A stretch of DNA of 64,000 nucleotides from Thalassia testudinum (taxonomy: Eukaryota; Streptophyta; Magnoliopsida; Alismatales; Hydrocharitaceae). This document shows positions 1 to 8,903 of this stretch, in pieces. The stretch covers positions 105,555,501 through 105,619,500 of the forward strand of contig JAZHRO010000014.1 in NCBI GenBank assembly GCA_037157565.1. Direction: 5' to 3'. Every line of letters begins with the position of its first letter. The first letter of the stretch is position 1. Both the position numbers and the translations under genes were made by a program. The notes under the pieces were generated by a model that was not told where the DNA came from, did no database searches, and was given only the letters and a program-made list of their open reading frames with translations.

Positions 1-1874
1 CCTCAAATAAGCATCCTTAAAACAATCAGTGATCCACATTTTATCATTCTGGAGCTTCTCAACGAATTCTAAAGGTTGAAGTACAAATATGGCTCACCGG
101 AGCTCCGGTGAGTCCAGAAAATATGAAAAGTGTACACAGATTAGTAAAACTTGTCATTTTTAATCTAGAAAGGATCCTGAGGTTGCAAGGAACCTCAGTA
201 TTACATTTAATTCTTCATTTGTCTCTTAGAATTAAGATTTGACAGTGAAATTGTTTCTTTAAAAATTTGATTTGAAATAAGCTTAGGACTTGTTTAACCA
301 CTTGATTGAGAGGTTAAAAGAAGTCCACAGATAATAGCAGTCATAATTATATAGTTAATTAATAGTTTGAACTGCTCCTGAGCCGCCATTGATAGTGAGC
401 TCAGGAGCTTAATTAAGATTGGGCGTTTAATTTATATGTGGTAATTATTTGCATTATAGTGTCTATTAGGGTCCATAAGTGGTGGATAAATGATGAAAGA
501 CCCTATGAAGATGGAATTAGGTCGATTACTGTCACCATGGACAGTGACAGTAGTCGGTGGAGGTGGAATGTGAATTAGGTGATTAGGTGATTAATTAAGC
601 GATTAAGTGATTTAGAAATGATCATAGAAGTTAAAGGAAGGTGGACAACGATTTAAAAAAGACAAGATTAAGACTCTGGTGAGCTCAAGGAGTTCACCGG
701 AGTAGGAGAAGATGAAACTAAAATCTGACATTAACTCTAATCTATCTATCTAACTAACTAAACTAACCTACTCCTACTCCTACTCCTAATCTACTATTAC
801 CTGGACGAAGGGGTCAATAGGGTTCCGTCGAAGGTTCATAGCGGACGACAAAATTAGTGGGTGGAAGAAAGATCTCCGGCGAGCGGATTTGAGGTGGAGC
901 AGAGGACTCCTTTGGTCAGTGCCTGTGTCAGAGATGCGGAAGACCACGACAGATCTCCTCAGCTGATCAGAATGGATGGAGGTAGTCGGAAAGTGAAATG
1001 GAAAGTCGTCGGAGTTTTGAACGAATAGCCTATTGGGTCGGCTGCAGTGTTAGAAGAGGGAAGGGAGCCAACTTGAGTAAAATCTGAGGGGTGAGTGGGT
1101 ATTTATAGTAGTTGGCGGCGAAGAGAATGGCGGGGTTTGGCCGAAGAAGGAGCTTGAGGAGCTTAACCTCCGTCGTCGTCTCCGACGATGGTGAGGTTAT
1201 CTCCCACTGAAAAATAGGATTTCCAGTTAATCCAGACCGGTGGATGAAGTGGAGGAGGTGAGCGCAAGCTGCAAGAGCTTGGACAAAGAGGAATGATGTC
1301 GGCAGGGAGGTGATCATGCGGTGGCATAACTCTCTGTCGCCAGCCGTTCATTCGGTTGAAGAAGAAGAAGAAGAAGGAAAGGGACTTAAATGTAATAAAA
1401 CTTAAGAACCTGTGTGAGAAATAAGGACCCGATTGTAATGAATATTAATGACCAAAATGTAAACTCAGGTTTTGAAGATTTATTTTAATTTATATCTTTT
1501 TCAACTTTTTATATATGTTAGTAAATAAGGTAAATATTATGTTTTCACCTTGAATTTACATTTTTGACATTTTTAGATTAATTTGTTAGATTAAGTAAAA
1601 TTACCTAAGTTATTATATACTTAGGTATACATTATATTTAAGTTACTTAACTTATTAATTAAGGAAATGATTAATAGGATTTCGAGTCCAATTATTATCT
1701 AGATTATTAATAATGTTAATTGAATGATAAAATGCCATTTTAAACTTATTTTAAGGTCCTTTACTAAATATCTCTTATTTTATAATTAACCCTTATAAAC
1801 TCATAACCTTAGCTAATTAACTAGGAAGACTAGTTAATTAGGGGTAATTAGAGATCATGATGAGTGTCTCATCA
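1..1874 (-). mobile_element. Partial LTR (family K), inserted in the A1 5' LTR
   Basis: This is a non-coding LTR read on the minus strand and cut off by the left window edge. Its 5' terminus is at 1874 and begins, on the minus strand, with the palindrome TGATGAGACACTCATCA (1858-1874). The A1 LTR resumes immediately after it. GCAGG at 1875-1879 would be one copy of the target duplication; the other copy is outside the window. A TATA-like box lies at 1101-1110. The terminus has the same design as the B LTRs, but I saw no clear homology to B in the first 400 bases, so I treat it as a separate family. No PBS or coding region is visible, so I cannot tell whether this is a solo LTR or one end of a longer element. 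Short open frames inside it (for example 1030-1317 and 1838-2206) look incidental. Confidence 0.6.
1101..1110 (-). promoter_or_regulatory. TATA-like box of LTR K
   Basis: The minus strand reads TACTATAAAT about 770 bases downstream of the LTR start. That is a plausible U3 promoter position. Assigned by motif only. Confidence 0.35.
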
Positions 1875-2925
1875 GCAGGGCGCTTCAATTGGCGTAGATG
1901 AGCAGGCGCTATCGACCGCACAATGGAGATCAGGCGGTTGTGTGGGCCTAATCGGCTAGACGTGCCATCTGACGCGGCGAGGCAACGTAGCATCGCATGC
2001 GATGAGGCGCACGGATGAGGAGGGCAAGGATGCGCTCTCAACCATTCGATCTCACTATCGAACGGTCGAGATTGGGAGATCGTGGACGCATGATGAGGCA
2101 CGGGGAGGCGAGCGGGCGCATGCACGCCGCCCACTACGGCTATGTTCAGGCCTTTAGTGATGGATTTATCCATCACTAAAGGTCCTGAATTAATGATTTT
2201 CAACATGTCATGACCAAATTGCCCTCACTCCTTGCAACTATAAAAGGAAACCCCCTCCATATAAAATTCTCATTCCTTCTTCTCTTCTCTCACCCCCTCC
2301 AAAGCTCTAAGAGCTTGTCCCAAACCCAGGATGCTCCTCTAGAGTAAAAATCTTAATTTTTCCACCTTTGTCCCCTTTCGTGGAGCATCTTGCAGTTGTC
2401 CTCTCTCTGCATTCGGGAAGTGGATCCCACGACGACGATGACGTGCTGCTTCGTTCCCGTTCTTCTTTCTTCATCCTTCTTCTTCCTACTCCGTTCCTCA
2501 TCTTCCAGGCATCGTCCTGTCCGGCTCATCTTCCAAGCGATCGTCGAGGAGGATATCTCTCTCTCCATTCTTTTTACTGCTTTCAAGTGTAATCATTTCC
2601 TGCTTTCTAGTCATAATGAGTAGTGTAATGAATAATTTTTTATAATGAAATTCATGTTTATTGTACATCCATTTTGCTTTTATTTGTAATATTTTCTTTC
2701 TCTCTCTTCTATTTATTATTTGTTAAATAGTTTTCAACTAGCTATTCTATTTCGTGACAAATAAAACAAACGTGTATTTTTAATCAATCGTCTACCTCCC
2801 TGAGTTCAACCCGGGATTTCTATTCCGATATACATTTTATTTGTTGCACTTGAGTTCTTTGCTTTTCAAACTACGACAGGTTTTCAAAACCAAATTTGAA
2901 AGCGTTGTAACCCGTAGCTTCAACA
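1875..2925 (+). repeat. 5' LTR of A1 (3' part only)
   Basis: Bases 1881-2925 are homologous to 7840-8903, the equivalent part of the 3' LTR. They share the TATA box, the CTCTAGAGTA block and the terminal CTTCAACA. The copies differ by scattered substitutions and a 20-odd-base insertion near 8540, so the insertion is not recent. The upstream part is displaced by LTR K. Confidence 0.85.
2238..2247 (+). promoter_or_regulatory. TATA box of the A1 5' LTR
   Basis: CTATAAAAGG, conserved at the same LTR position in the 3' LTR (8198-8207). This is the probable promoter of the A1 transcript. Confidence 0.6.
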
Positions 2926-2928
2926 TTT

Positions 2929-2946
2929 TGGCGTCATTGCTGGGGA
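2929..2946 (+). promoter_or_regulatory. Primer-binding site, tRNA-Asp type (A1)
   Basis: TGGCGTCATTGCTGGGGA starts 3 bases after the LTR terminus CAACA. It matches the complement of the 3' end of plant tRNA-Asp (TGGCGCCGTTGCCGGGGA) with three transitions. tRNA-Asp priming is typical of Athila-lineage elements. Confidence 0.85.
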
Positions 2947-4107
2947 GGCGACACTCTTTGATTTTTTTTTCATGTTTTCCAACTTACAAATCATTTACCT
3001 CACTTCTCTCCTTTCTTATTGTGATTGCAGGTACTCTTTTGAGATGAGCAAAAGCAGTAGATTGGAGCAAAGTGCTGTTGAAGGTTTTGTAAGTTTTCCC
3101 CTACCTCCCACCCATTAGTTTTCATTCCACCACGTAATAACACAAACATAAATCAACCCAGGTGTTCTTATAAACTCTAAGGTTAGTTTTTTTTGTTTGT
3201 TTGACACCTACACCTGCCTCAACCTCCACATTTAAAAAGAAAAATTTTAAAAAATCTCACAAGAGGTACACAATCTTATCTAATTTTCAAACTCAATTGG
3301 TAAATCGATCTTTGGAACCGGTACACACATCCAAACACATAATTGCATAGAAATCAGATTAGGTAATCACTTGTGTGCCTAATTAAGTGGTGTAACAGGC
3401 CAATTGTTTGAGTTGATTGGGTCACACCACTTCAATTAAAATCAACTCATCAAGTAGCTACCATATAGGTTTAGCTCTTAGGGATTTACCAGGCACTCCA
3501 CATTCTTTTAAGTTTTAAAGGAAACCATCTTCACCTATTCTTTCAAAACCTGGTGTGCCAACAAAACTTGTTTGAAAATACATAAAGTTGAATCTTAAAA
3601 GCTATTAAGCAAGATTTGAACCCTAAAATTCACCGCATCAAAAATAATCTTGCTTGAAAACCACTGGTTGTGCATGCACACACACATCAATCAATCATTA
3701 AGGGTACAACCCAGATAAAGGGCCCATCACATTCCAAAGCACATTCAAACCTAGCCCTAAATAAAATAGAGTAGACGTTGGCCTTAAGGATTCGACTCAC
3801 TCTTTGGAGCCCAGAACGAGATTATTTTCGATTAGTCTGTTTCTACTGTTTAATCTGATGTCTAGCCAAGGGAGCAGAATCAAACGATCACGACTGGGGG
3901 GTACACTAGGAATCGGAGGTGCAAGCCGAAGGAAGAACCTTCTCCCTAATCCCTCCTTCTAACTGGTTGGATTGAACAGACAGAAGTAGATCAAATTGTT
4001 TCTTTATCTCAAGACGGGTTCTGGGAGTTTGTAGGTCTTTAGGCTAGCCCACTTAAGGACAAGTTTGATTACTTGTATTGTAGGGAACCTTTCTTCCTCT
4101 GTCTATC
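2947..4107 (+). other. 5' untranslated region of A1
   Basis: No long ORF. It holds the conserved stem-loop at 3385-3432. Its overall order resembles the 5' UTRs of C, E and J: AAGTGGTG hairpin, ACTCAT block, a stretch with many AAAGG/AAACTTG words, then a pyrimidine-rich segment before the first ATG. A GTAAGT donor-like word lies at 3089 and a TTGTAG acceptor-like word at 4078-4083. A spliced leader is possible but unproven. Confidence 0.6.
3385..3432 (+). promoter_or_regulatory. Conserved 5'-UTR stem-loop (A1 copy)
   Basis: AAGTGGTG (3385-3392) pairs perfectly with CACCACTT (3425-3432) around a 32-base loop. Equivalent stems with compensatory changes occur in C (18264-18311), E (35401-35448) and J (55481-55532). 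The position between primer site and first ORF suits a packaging or dimerisation signal. The function is inferred. Confidence 0.6.
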
Positions 4108-5541
4108 ATGAATCCTTCCACATTTTATACACATTCCCGCTCTTTCCCTCTTGTTATGAGTTATCCTCAACATGATGATTATCCCGACTCGTACTGTAAT
4201 CAACCATTGGTTAGTTGGGATAACTCGGATTGGGGATACAGTTCTAGATCTCCGTGTTTAGGGTCTAACCCTGAACTCCATAATTGTGATTTCTATCCTT
4301 CTCAGAGCCACATCGATTATAAATCGCCACCCTTTCATGGACAACCTAATACGATCTACAATCAAGGAGGATACACTGATCCTTACCCATCTCCTGATTA
4401 CACTGCCTTTAGGTCATCACCACCTTTTGAACAATCCAAAATGACCTATTATCAGGAGGGGTATCACGAATCTCAATTTGTTAACTCCTCTGCACTGATT
4501 CCAAACCCGCCCAACCTTGAAACAAGTCATTTAGTTCAGGGTAACCAGGTTCAAGATAAGGTTTTGGCTAACTTGAGGAATATCATACAATCTTTAGAAG
4601 TTTAGTCAATACCTTGCATTGGAGAATTGGAGCCCCTGATTGAGATGATTGATGATTTGAACAAATATTTGTTGGATTGGCTCTAGGATGTTAAGGATAA
4701 GAACCCAGGTGAGTTTTTACTTGGGAAGTTAGCAAAATTGAGAATGAGATTTGTGGTTGCTTTAGTTCAATCATGGGATGATTCCCAGGATGAACCCCCT
4801 TCAGGAGAGCCTATGTTAGAACACGCTCAGGCACCTGTTAGAGGGGACACGTGTTATGAGGTTGACCAGATTGAATTAGAGCAACCAATTAAGGATGATC
4901 TGATTTCTTCACCTGAGATCCTTGAACTGGGGTACGAGGAAATGTATGTCTCCATGGATCAGAAAGTGATGGATGATTTTGGGACATACATTAATACGGA
5001 TTTTGATTTCTTTGATGCTGATGGTGAAAATTTAGTTTGCGAAGTCTCACGTGAGTTTACAGAACACGATTTCTGTGAGACGATTGGGTCTGAGGAATCT
5101 GATAGATCATTTGATAGCCCAATAACTGAGGAACCTGAACTTATTAGGGCTCACATGATGGATCCAGAATCGCATTTTCTGGAGGATTCAATCTAGTGCC
5201 ATGATTGTCAGTTACACCCCATTGAATTTACTGATGATTTTGTTTTTGAGATAATTAGACCCAAGTCAATTCTGATTCAACCACATCTTTTAGACTTGGA
5301 AATTTCAGATGGGGTGATTAATATGCAGGAGATCCCAGAATTTGACATTCTGAAGGAGGATAGGAGCTGGGAAATTTTGATTTGGGAAGCAAACTTTGAA
5401 GGAAGTAGAAGATCGAGTCTAAGGGTTCCAATTAAGCTGAAAACATCAAACCAGGACCCTTACGACATTTGTTCTGAGGATGTCCAACCCAAGCACACAT
5501 TCACTGTTTATCCTTTGGAGCTTGATTTCTCTGTAACCTGA
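4108..5541 (+). pseudogene. Unrecognised retrotransposon ORF of A1 (three in-frame stops)
   Basis: I do not recognise this family. One reading frame runs 478 codons from ATG at 4108 to TGA at 5539. It is broken only by TAG at 4603, 4684 and 5194, and each could have been CAG before a C-to-T change. No frameshift is needed, which suggests the frame was coding until recently. The first 150 or so residues are rich in Tyr, Pro, Ser, Asn and Asp, with short SYPQ, YNQGGY and PYPSPDY words. The middle (near 4590-4760) looks helical, with leucine-rich stretches. The C-terminal 260 residues are strongly acidic. There is no CCHC knuckle, DxGAS protease, RT FMDD or integrase HHCC/DDE motif. It occupies the place where J carries gag and pol. 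It could be a highly diverged gag-like or env-like protein or a captured sequence. Confidence 0.6.
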
Positions 5542-5923
5542 CTTTTTGGTCTTGGGTTGCATCCGCAAAAATCGCAGGCCTGACCCCACTTGTATACTGA
5601 TTTCAAGTTTTGGGTAATTTTTATCTAGAACCTCAGATATTCTCGATCATGGGGTATGGGTTTGCACCACAATCTGGTCCACATTTGTGGACATCTGCTG
5701 GCAGGTTAGAGGTTTCATCTTTTTATTCTGATTCTGACGTGCACCAGTGAATCCTTTATTTCTCTTCTTTCTATAGTATGCCTAGCTGAAGGCACTAAAT
5801 TCAGCACATATATAGTTTTTCTTTATCTCAGAGTGGGCTCGTCATTCAAATAATTCAGGTGCTTTCTACTTTATTCTACTCTGTTTTATGTCTTTTTAAT
5901 ACAATGAGGACATTGCATTAGAT

Positions 5924-5939
5924 AGGCATGGGGGGGTGG
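5924..5939 (+). promoter_or_regulatory. Internal polypurine-like tract (A1)
   Basis: AGGCATGGGGGGGTGG follows AATGAGGACATTG. The same pair of motifs sits just after pol in G (near 11600-11635) and J (61860-61897). It resembles the terminal polypurine tract and may prime a second plus strand. Confidence 0.45.
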
Positions 5940-6348
5940 ATATTCATCTCTGAATTAATTCGTCAGCTCTGTAAATTCATTTTATTTTTATTTTATTTAT
6001 ATATAATAAAAAAATAAAAATTTGTGGAATTAGGAAGGAATACTTGGACATTAGGACTTTTCAAACTTCGAAAATATTACATTAGGAACTGAACACAAAG
6101 ACCCTTCAGGTCTTTGGACTTAATTGGCCTGTGTATCCATTAAAATGTGGATTTGTTTTTCGAGTCCTCGCCATCTTAATTCTAGTGTAATTTGATTAAA
6201 TAAGTTTGGGTGATGAGTATACGACTTATCAACCCACCCTTTGATTTGAGGGAACTTTGAGTCTTAAGCATCTACACACTTTCTTTTCACTGACTTGTTG
6301 ATCGGCGATTTAACGGAAATTGGGTAGCTAATGAACCTTCTAGGGTGA

Positions 6349-6405
6349 TATGGCTGGCAAGTTATTGTTGTTAACAACCCATAGGTAGGTTGTCTAGAGC
6401 CCAGT
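6349..6405 (+). repeat. TATGGCTGGCAAGTT repeat, copy 1 (A1)
   Basis: A repeat of about 57 bases, from TATGGCTGGCAAGTT to AGAGCCCAG, with a second copy 213 bases downstream. J has the same two-copy arrangement (62277 and 62454). The centre of this copy is the palindrome GTTGTTAACAAC. Confidence 0.7.
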
Positions 6406-6561
6406 CACTGGACCATTCTCTTCTTGCTGCCTTTAGGTAAATCTTAGACCAGGGAAGCCACCTACTTAAAAAAAAAAAGAAAAAAAGTCAAAAGGAAAAG
6501 AAAAAGAAAAGGAGAAAAGAAAAAGAAAATAAAAGAAATAAGCCACAGTTCGCTGCACGTG

Positions 6562-6620
6562 TATGGCTGGCAAGTTGTCGGTGGTAATAGCTCATCTACC
6601 GACTGTCCAGAACCCAGCTC
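6562..6620 (+). repeat. TATGGCTGGCAAGTT repeat, copy 2 (A1)
   Basis: Second copy of the repeat at 6349, diverged, ending GTCCAGAACCCAGCTC. It is preceded by an A/G-rich tract, as in J. Confidence 0.7.
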
Positions 6621-7170
6621 AAGAAATGCACTGAAAATTCCCAAAACACTTAGAAAGAAGCAGAGAAGTAGAATAAACTAGGGAGATATATACTGGATTC
6701 ACCCTTGTGTTGACCCCATAAAAATAAAAGTAGGGAGAAAGCTATCGGTTGTAAAGATACACCTTTAGGCAGAACTCTCTTTTTAAGGTCACCTAGAGGC
6801 GTAGAAACCCAAAGTCTGTTCTAATTGCCGATCAACGAGTCTGTCACATTCAAAATAAGATGCTTAGAACTTAGGGTTTTCATCAAGTCTTGGGTGAGTT
6901 GAATGGCCATAGAAAGCCACTAGTTAACCCTAAACTCAAAAAAATAAAAAAAAAAGAAAAGAAGAAAAAGAGAAAGAGAAATTTTTCTTTCAATAAGACG
7001 AGGGCTTGAGGCGATCTGCATTTTGGCAGATACCCGAGCACTGTTGTGTCTTTGAAAGTTCAGATCCTAAGTAAAAATTTTCTTAATGTTGAAAATAACT
7101 TAGGCTCAAATAATCCAACCTAATTCTTTTATAAATAGCATGTAGTTTTTGCTAGGGACTAGCAAATGAT

Positions 7171-7183
7171 AGGCATGGGGGTG
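7171..7183 (+). promoter_or_regulatory. Polypurine tract of A1
   Basis: AGGCATGGGGGTG lies directly before the 3' LTR start TGATGTAAAC. It is preceded by GGGACTAGCAAATGAT. The same context is seen before the 3' LTRs of H (15327-15361) and J (63041-63070). Confidence 0.8.
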
Positions 7184-7784
7184 TGATGTAAACATGTTTA
7201 TATTACATAAAATGTCTATTTTTGTATGTTCTTAAGCATATAATTGCATTACATGCTATAAATATTGCATAGCATGCATCATCTTGCATTTAGATTAGTC
7301 TGAATAAAATGGAGGTTAATTGTCTCCTTTTATGGTCAGGGACAGGGCGACTTTTTATCGGGGCCTTGAATCAATGATCCAACCATACGGATCTGATCAA
7401 GGCGACGATTGGAGTTCAACAACTCCAAGATTGCCCTAATTGGATATCCGTAGCATCATATAGAGACTGAGGAACCCTAAGATCAAGGGCCAAGATGGTG
7501 TTAATCCACACTTTAGAAGACAAATCTGACCACACGGATGGATTTGAATCTACGATCGCAGCCTAACGATGTGAAAATCGACTTAATCCGATACCCGTGG
7601 TACCATCTACATCACCCAGAAGATGGACAGCCAAGATGGCACCACGTGGTGCCATCTTAGCTGCCCAACCGGCCGCACGCAACCGCTGAAGCCCTTAGTG
7701 CTAATGCCTTTCCGTCGTTGGATCTCGATCCAATGGTCCAAATCTCGTGCCGCACGAACGCTCTCCTCACCAATCCACGCGCGC

Positions 7785-7833
7785 AGCGTAGTGGGTAAAG
7801 TGCTCGCCCGCCTCAAGACGTGGGTTCGAGACC
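7785..7833 (+). other. tRNA-like segment with pol III A/B boxes in an LTR
   Basis: AGCGTAGTGGGT (7785-7796) resembles an A box. GGTTCGAGACC (7823-7833) matches the B-box consensus GGTTCGANNCC exactly. A3 has a cognate at 52482-52535 (minus) and A2 a decayed one near 24638-24689. I could not close a full cloverleaf, so this is tRNA-derived or SINE-like rather than a tRNA gene. Confidence 0.5.
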
Positions 7834-8197
7834 GCGGGGCACTTCAATTGGCGCGGATGAACGGGCGCTATTGACCGCACGATGGAGATCGGGCGGCCGT
7901 GCACGCCCAATCTGATGGATGCACCATTTGACGCTGCGAGGCGACGTGGCATCGCACGCGATGAGGCACACGGATGAGGCGAGCGAGGATGCACTCTCAG
8001 CTGTTCGATCTCATGATCGAACGGCTGAGATTTAGAAGATCGTGGACGCGCGTTGAGGCGTGGGGTGGTGAGCAGGCACGTGCGCGCCGCCCACTACGGC
8101 TATGCTCAGGCCTTTAGTGACGGATTTATCTGTCACTAAAGGTCCTGAATTAATGATTTTCAACATGTAATGACCAAATTACCCTCACTCCTTTCAA

Positions 8198-8207
8198 CTA
8201 TAAAAGG
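8198..8207 (+). promoter_or_regulatory. TATA box of the A1 3' LTR
   Basis: CTATAAAAGG, identical to the 5' LTR copy at 2238-2247. Transcription from here would read into the G pol remnant. Confidence 0.55.
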
Positions 8208-8903
8208 AGATCCCCTCCATACGAAATTCTCATCCCTTCTTCTCTCATCCCCTCCAAAGCTCTAAGAGCTTGTCCCAAACCCGGGATGCTCCTCTAGAGT
8301 AGAAATCTTAATTTTTCCACCTTTGTCCCCCTTCGTGGAGCATCCTGCAGTTGTCCTCTCTCTGTATTTGAGAAGTGGATCCCGCGATGATGATGATGTG
8401 CTGCTTCGTTCCCGTTCTTCCCGCTTCGTCCTTCTTCTTCCTACTTCGTTCCCCATCTTCCAGGCGTCATCCCGTCCGGCTCATCCTCCAAGCGATCGTC
8501 GAGGAGGATATCTCTCTCTCCATTCTTTTTACTGCTTTCTAGAATAGATTTACTACTTTCTAGTGTAATCATTTCCCGCTTTCTAGTCATAATGAGTAGT
8601 GTAATGAACAATTTTTGATAATGAAATTCATGTTTATTCTACATCCCTTTTGCTTTTATTTGTAACATTCTCTTTCTCACTCTTCTATTTATTATTTGTT
8701 AAATAGTTTTCAACTTGCTATTCTATTTCATGACAAATAAAAAAATGAGTATTTTTAATCAAACGTCTGCCTCCATGAGTTCGACCTGGGATTTCTATTC
8801 TGGTATAAATTTTATTGGTTGAACCTGAGTTCTTCGCTTTTCAAATTACAACGACAGGTTTTCAAAACCAAATTCGAAAGCATAGTAACCCGTAGCTTCA
8901 ACA

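Larger units (their letters stand above)
5542..7170 (+). other. Long 3' untranslated region of A1
   Basis: This is non-coding and visibly related to J's 3' region (61687-63050). Shared blocks, in order, are: AATGAGGACATTG followed by a G-run; a GATAAGTATACGACTTATCAA-like palindrome block near 6210; two TATGGCTGGCAAGTT repeats; A/G-rich tracts; and TTTTGGCAGATACCCGAGCACTG (near 7020). Conservation of non-coding sequence between elements with unrelated ORFs implies a function in RNA handling or reverse transcription. No env-like ORF is present, although classical Athila elements have one. Confidence 0.65.
1875..8903 (+). mobile_element. Non-autonomous Athila-like LTR retrotransposon A1
   Basis: The order is: partial 5' LTR (1875-2925), tRNA-Asp primer site (2929-2946), 5' UTR, one unrecognised ORF (4108-5541), long 3' UTR, polypurine tract (7171-7183) and 3' LTR (7184-8903). 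No gag matrix, protease, RT, RNase H or integrase motif is present. The UTR layout and polypurine context match the coding-competent relative J at 53664-64000. Insertion is into the pol gene of element G, whose reading frame resumes at 8904; the right target duplication would be CTCAA (8904-8908). The first 650 or so bases of the 5' LTR, and G's upstream half, lie outside the window or beyond LTR K. Mobilisation would need proteins supplied by a related autonomous element (inference). Confidence 0.8.
7184..8903 (+). repeat. 3' LTR of A1 (family A, complete)
   Basis: 1,720 bases from TGATGTAAAC to CTTCAACA. It contains a tRNA-like segment (7785-7833), a hairpin CAGCTGTTCGAT...ATCGAACGGCTG (7996-8025) and a TATA box (8198-8207). 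The R-U5 part is related to A2 (21198-25839) and A3 (48309-53078, minus). Confidence 0.9.

Noticed and set aside
1..1874. LTR K as a fifth member of family B
   Set aside because: It shares the terminal hairpin design and general layout, but the first 400 bases do not align by eye with B-1 or B-4.
3089..4083. Possible intron in the A1 leader (GTAAGT to TTGTAG)
   Set aside because: Plausible words but no conservation test. The other elements show no clear matching sites, so it is not annotated.
6348..6620. Spaced repeats as a CRISPR-like array
   Set aside because: Only two diverged copies with long spacing, in a plant retrotransposon 3' region.
7785..7833. A functional tRNA gene
   Set aside because: Only the A and B boxes fit. 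Acceptor and anticodon stems could not be paired, and the copies in A2 and A3 differ.
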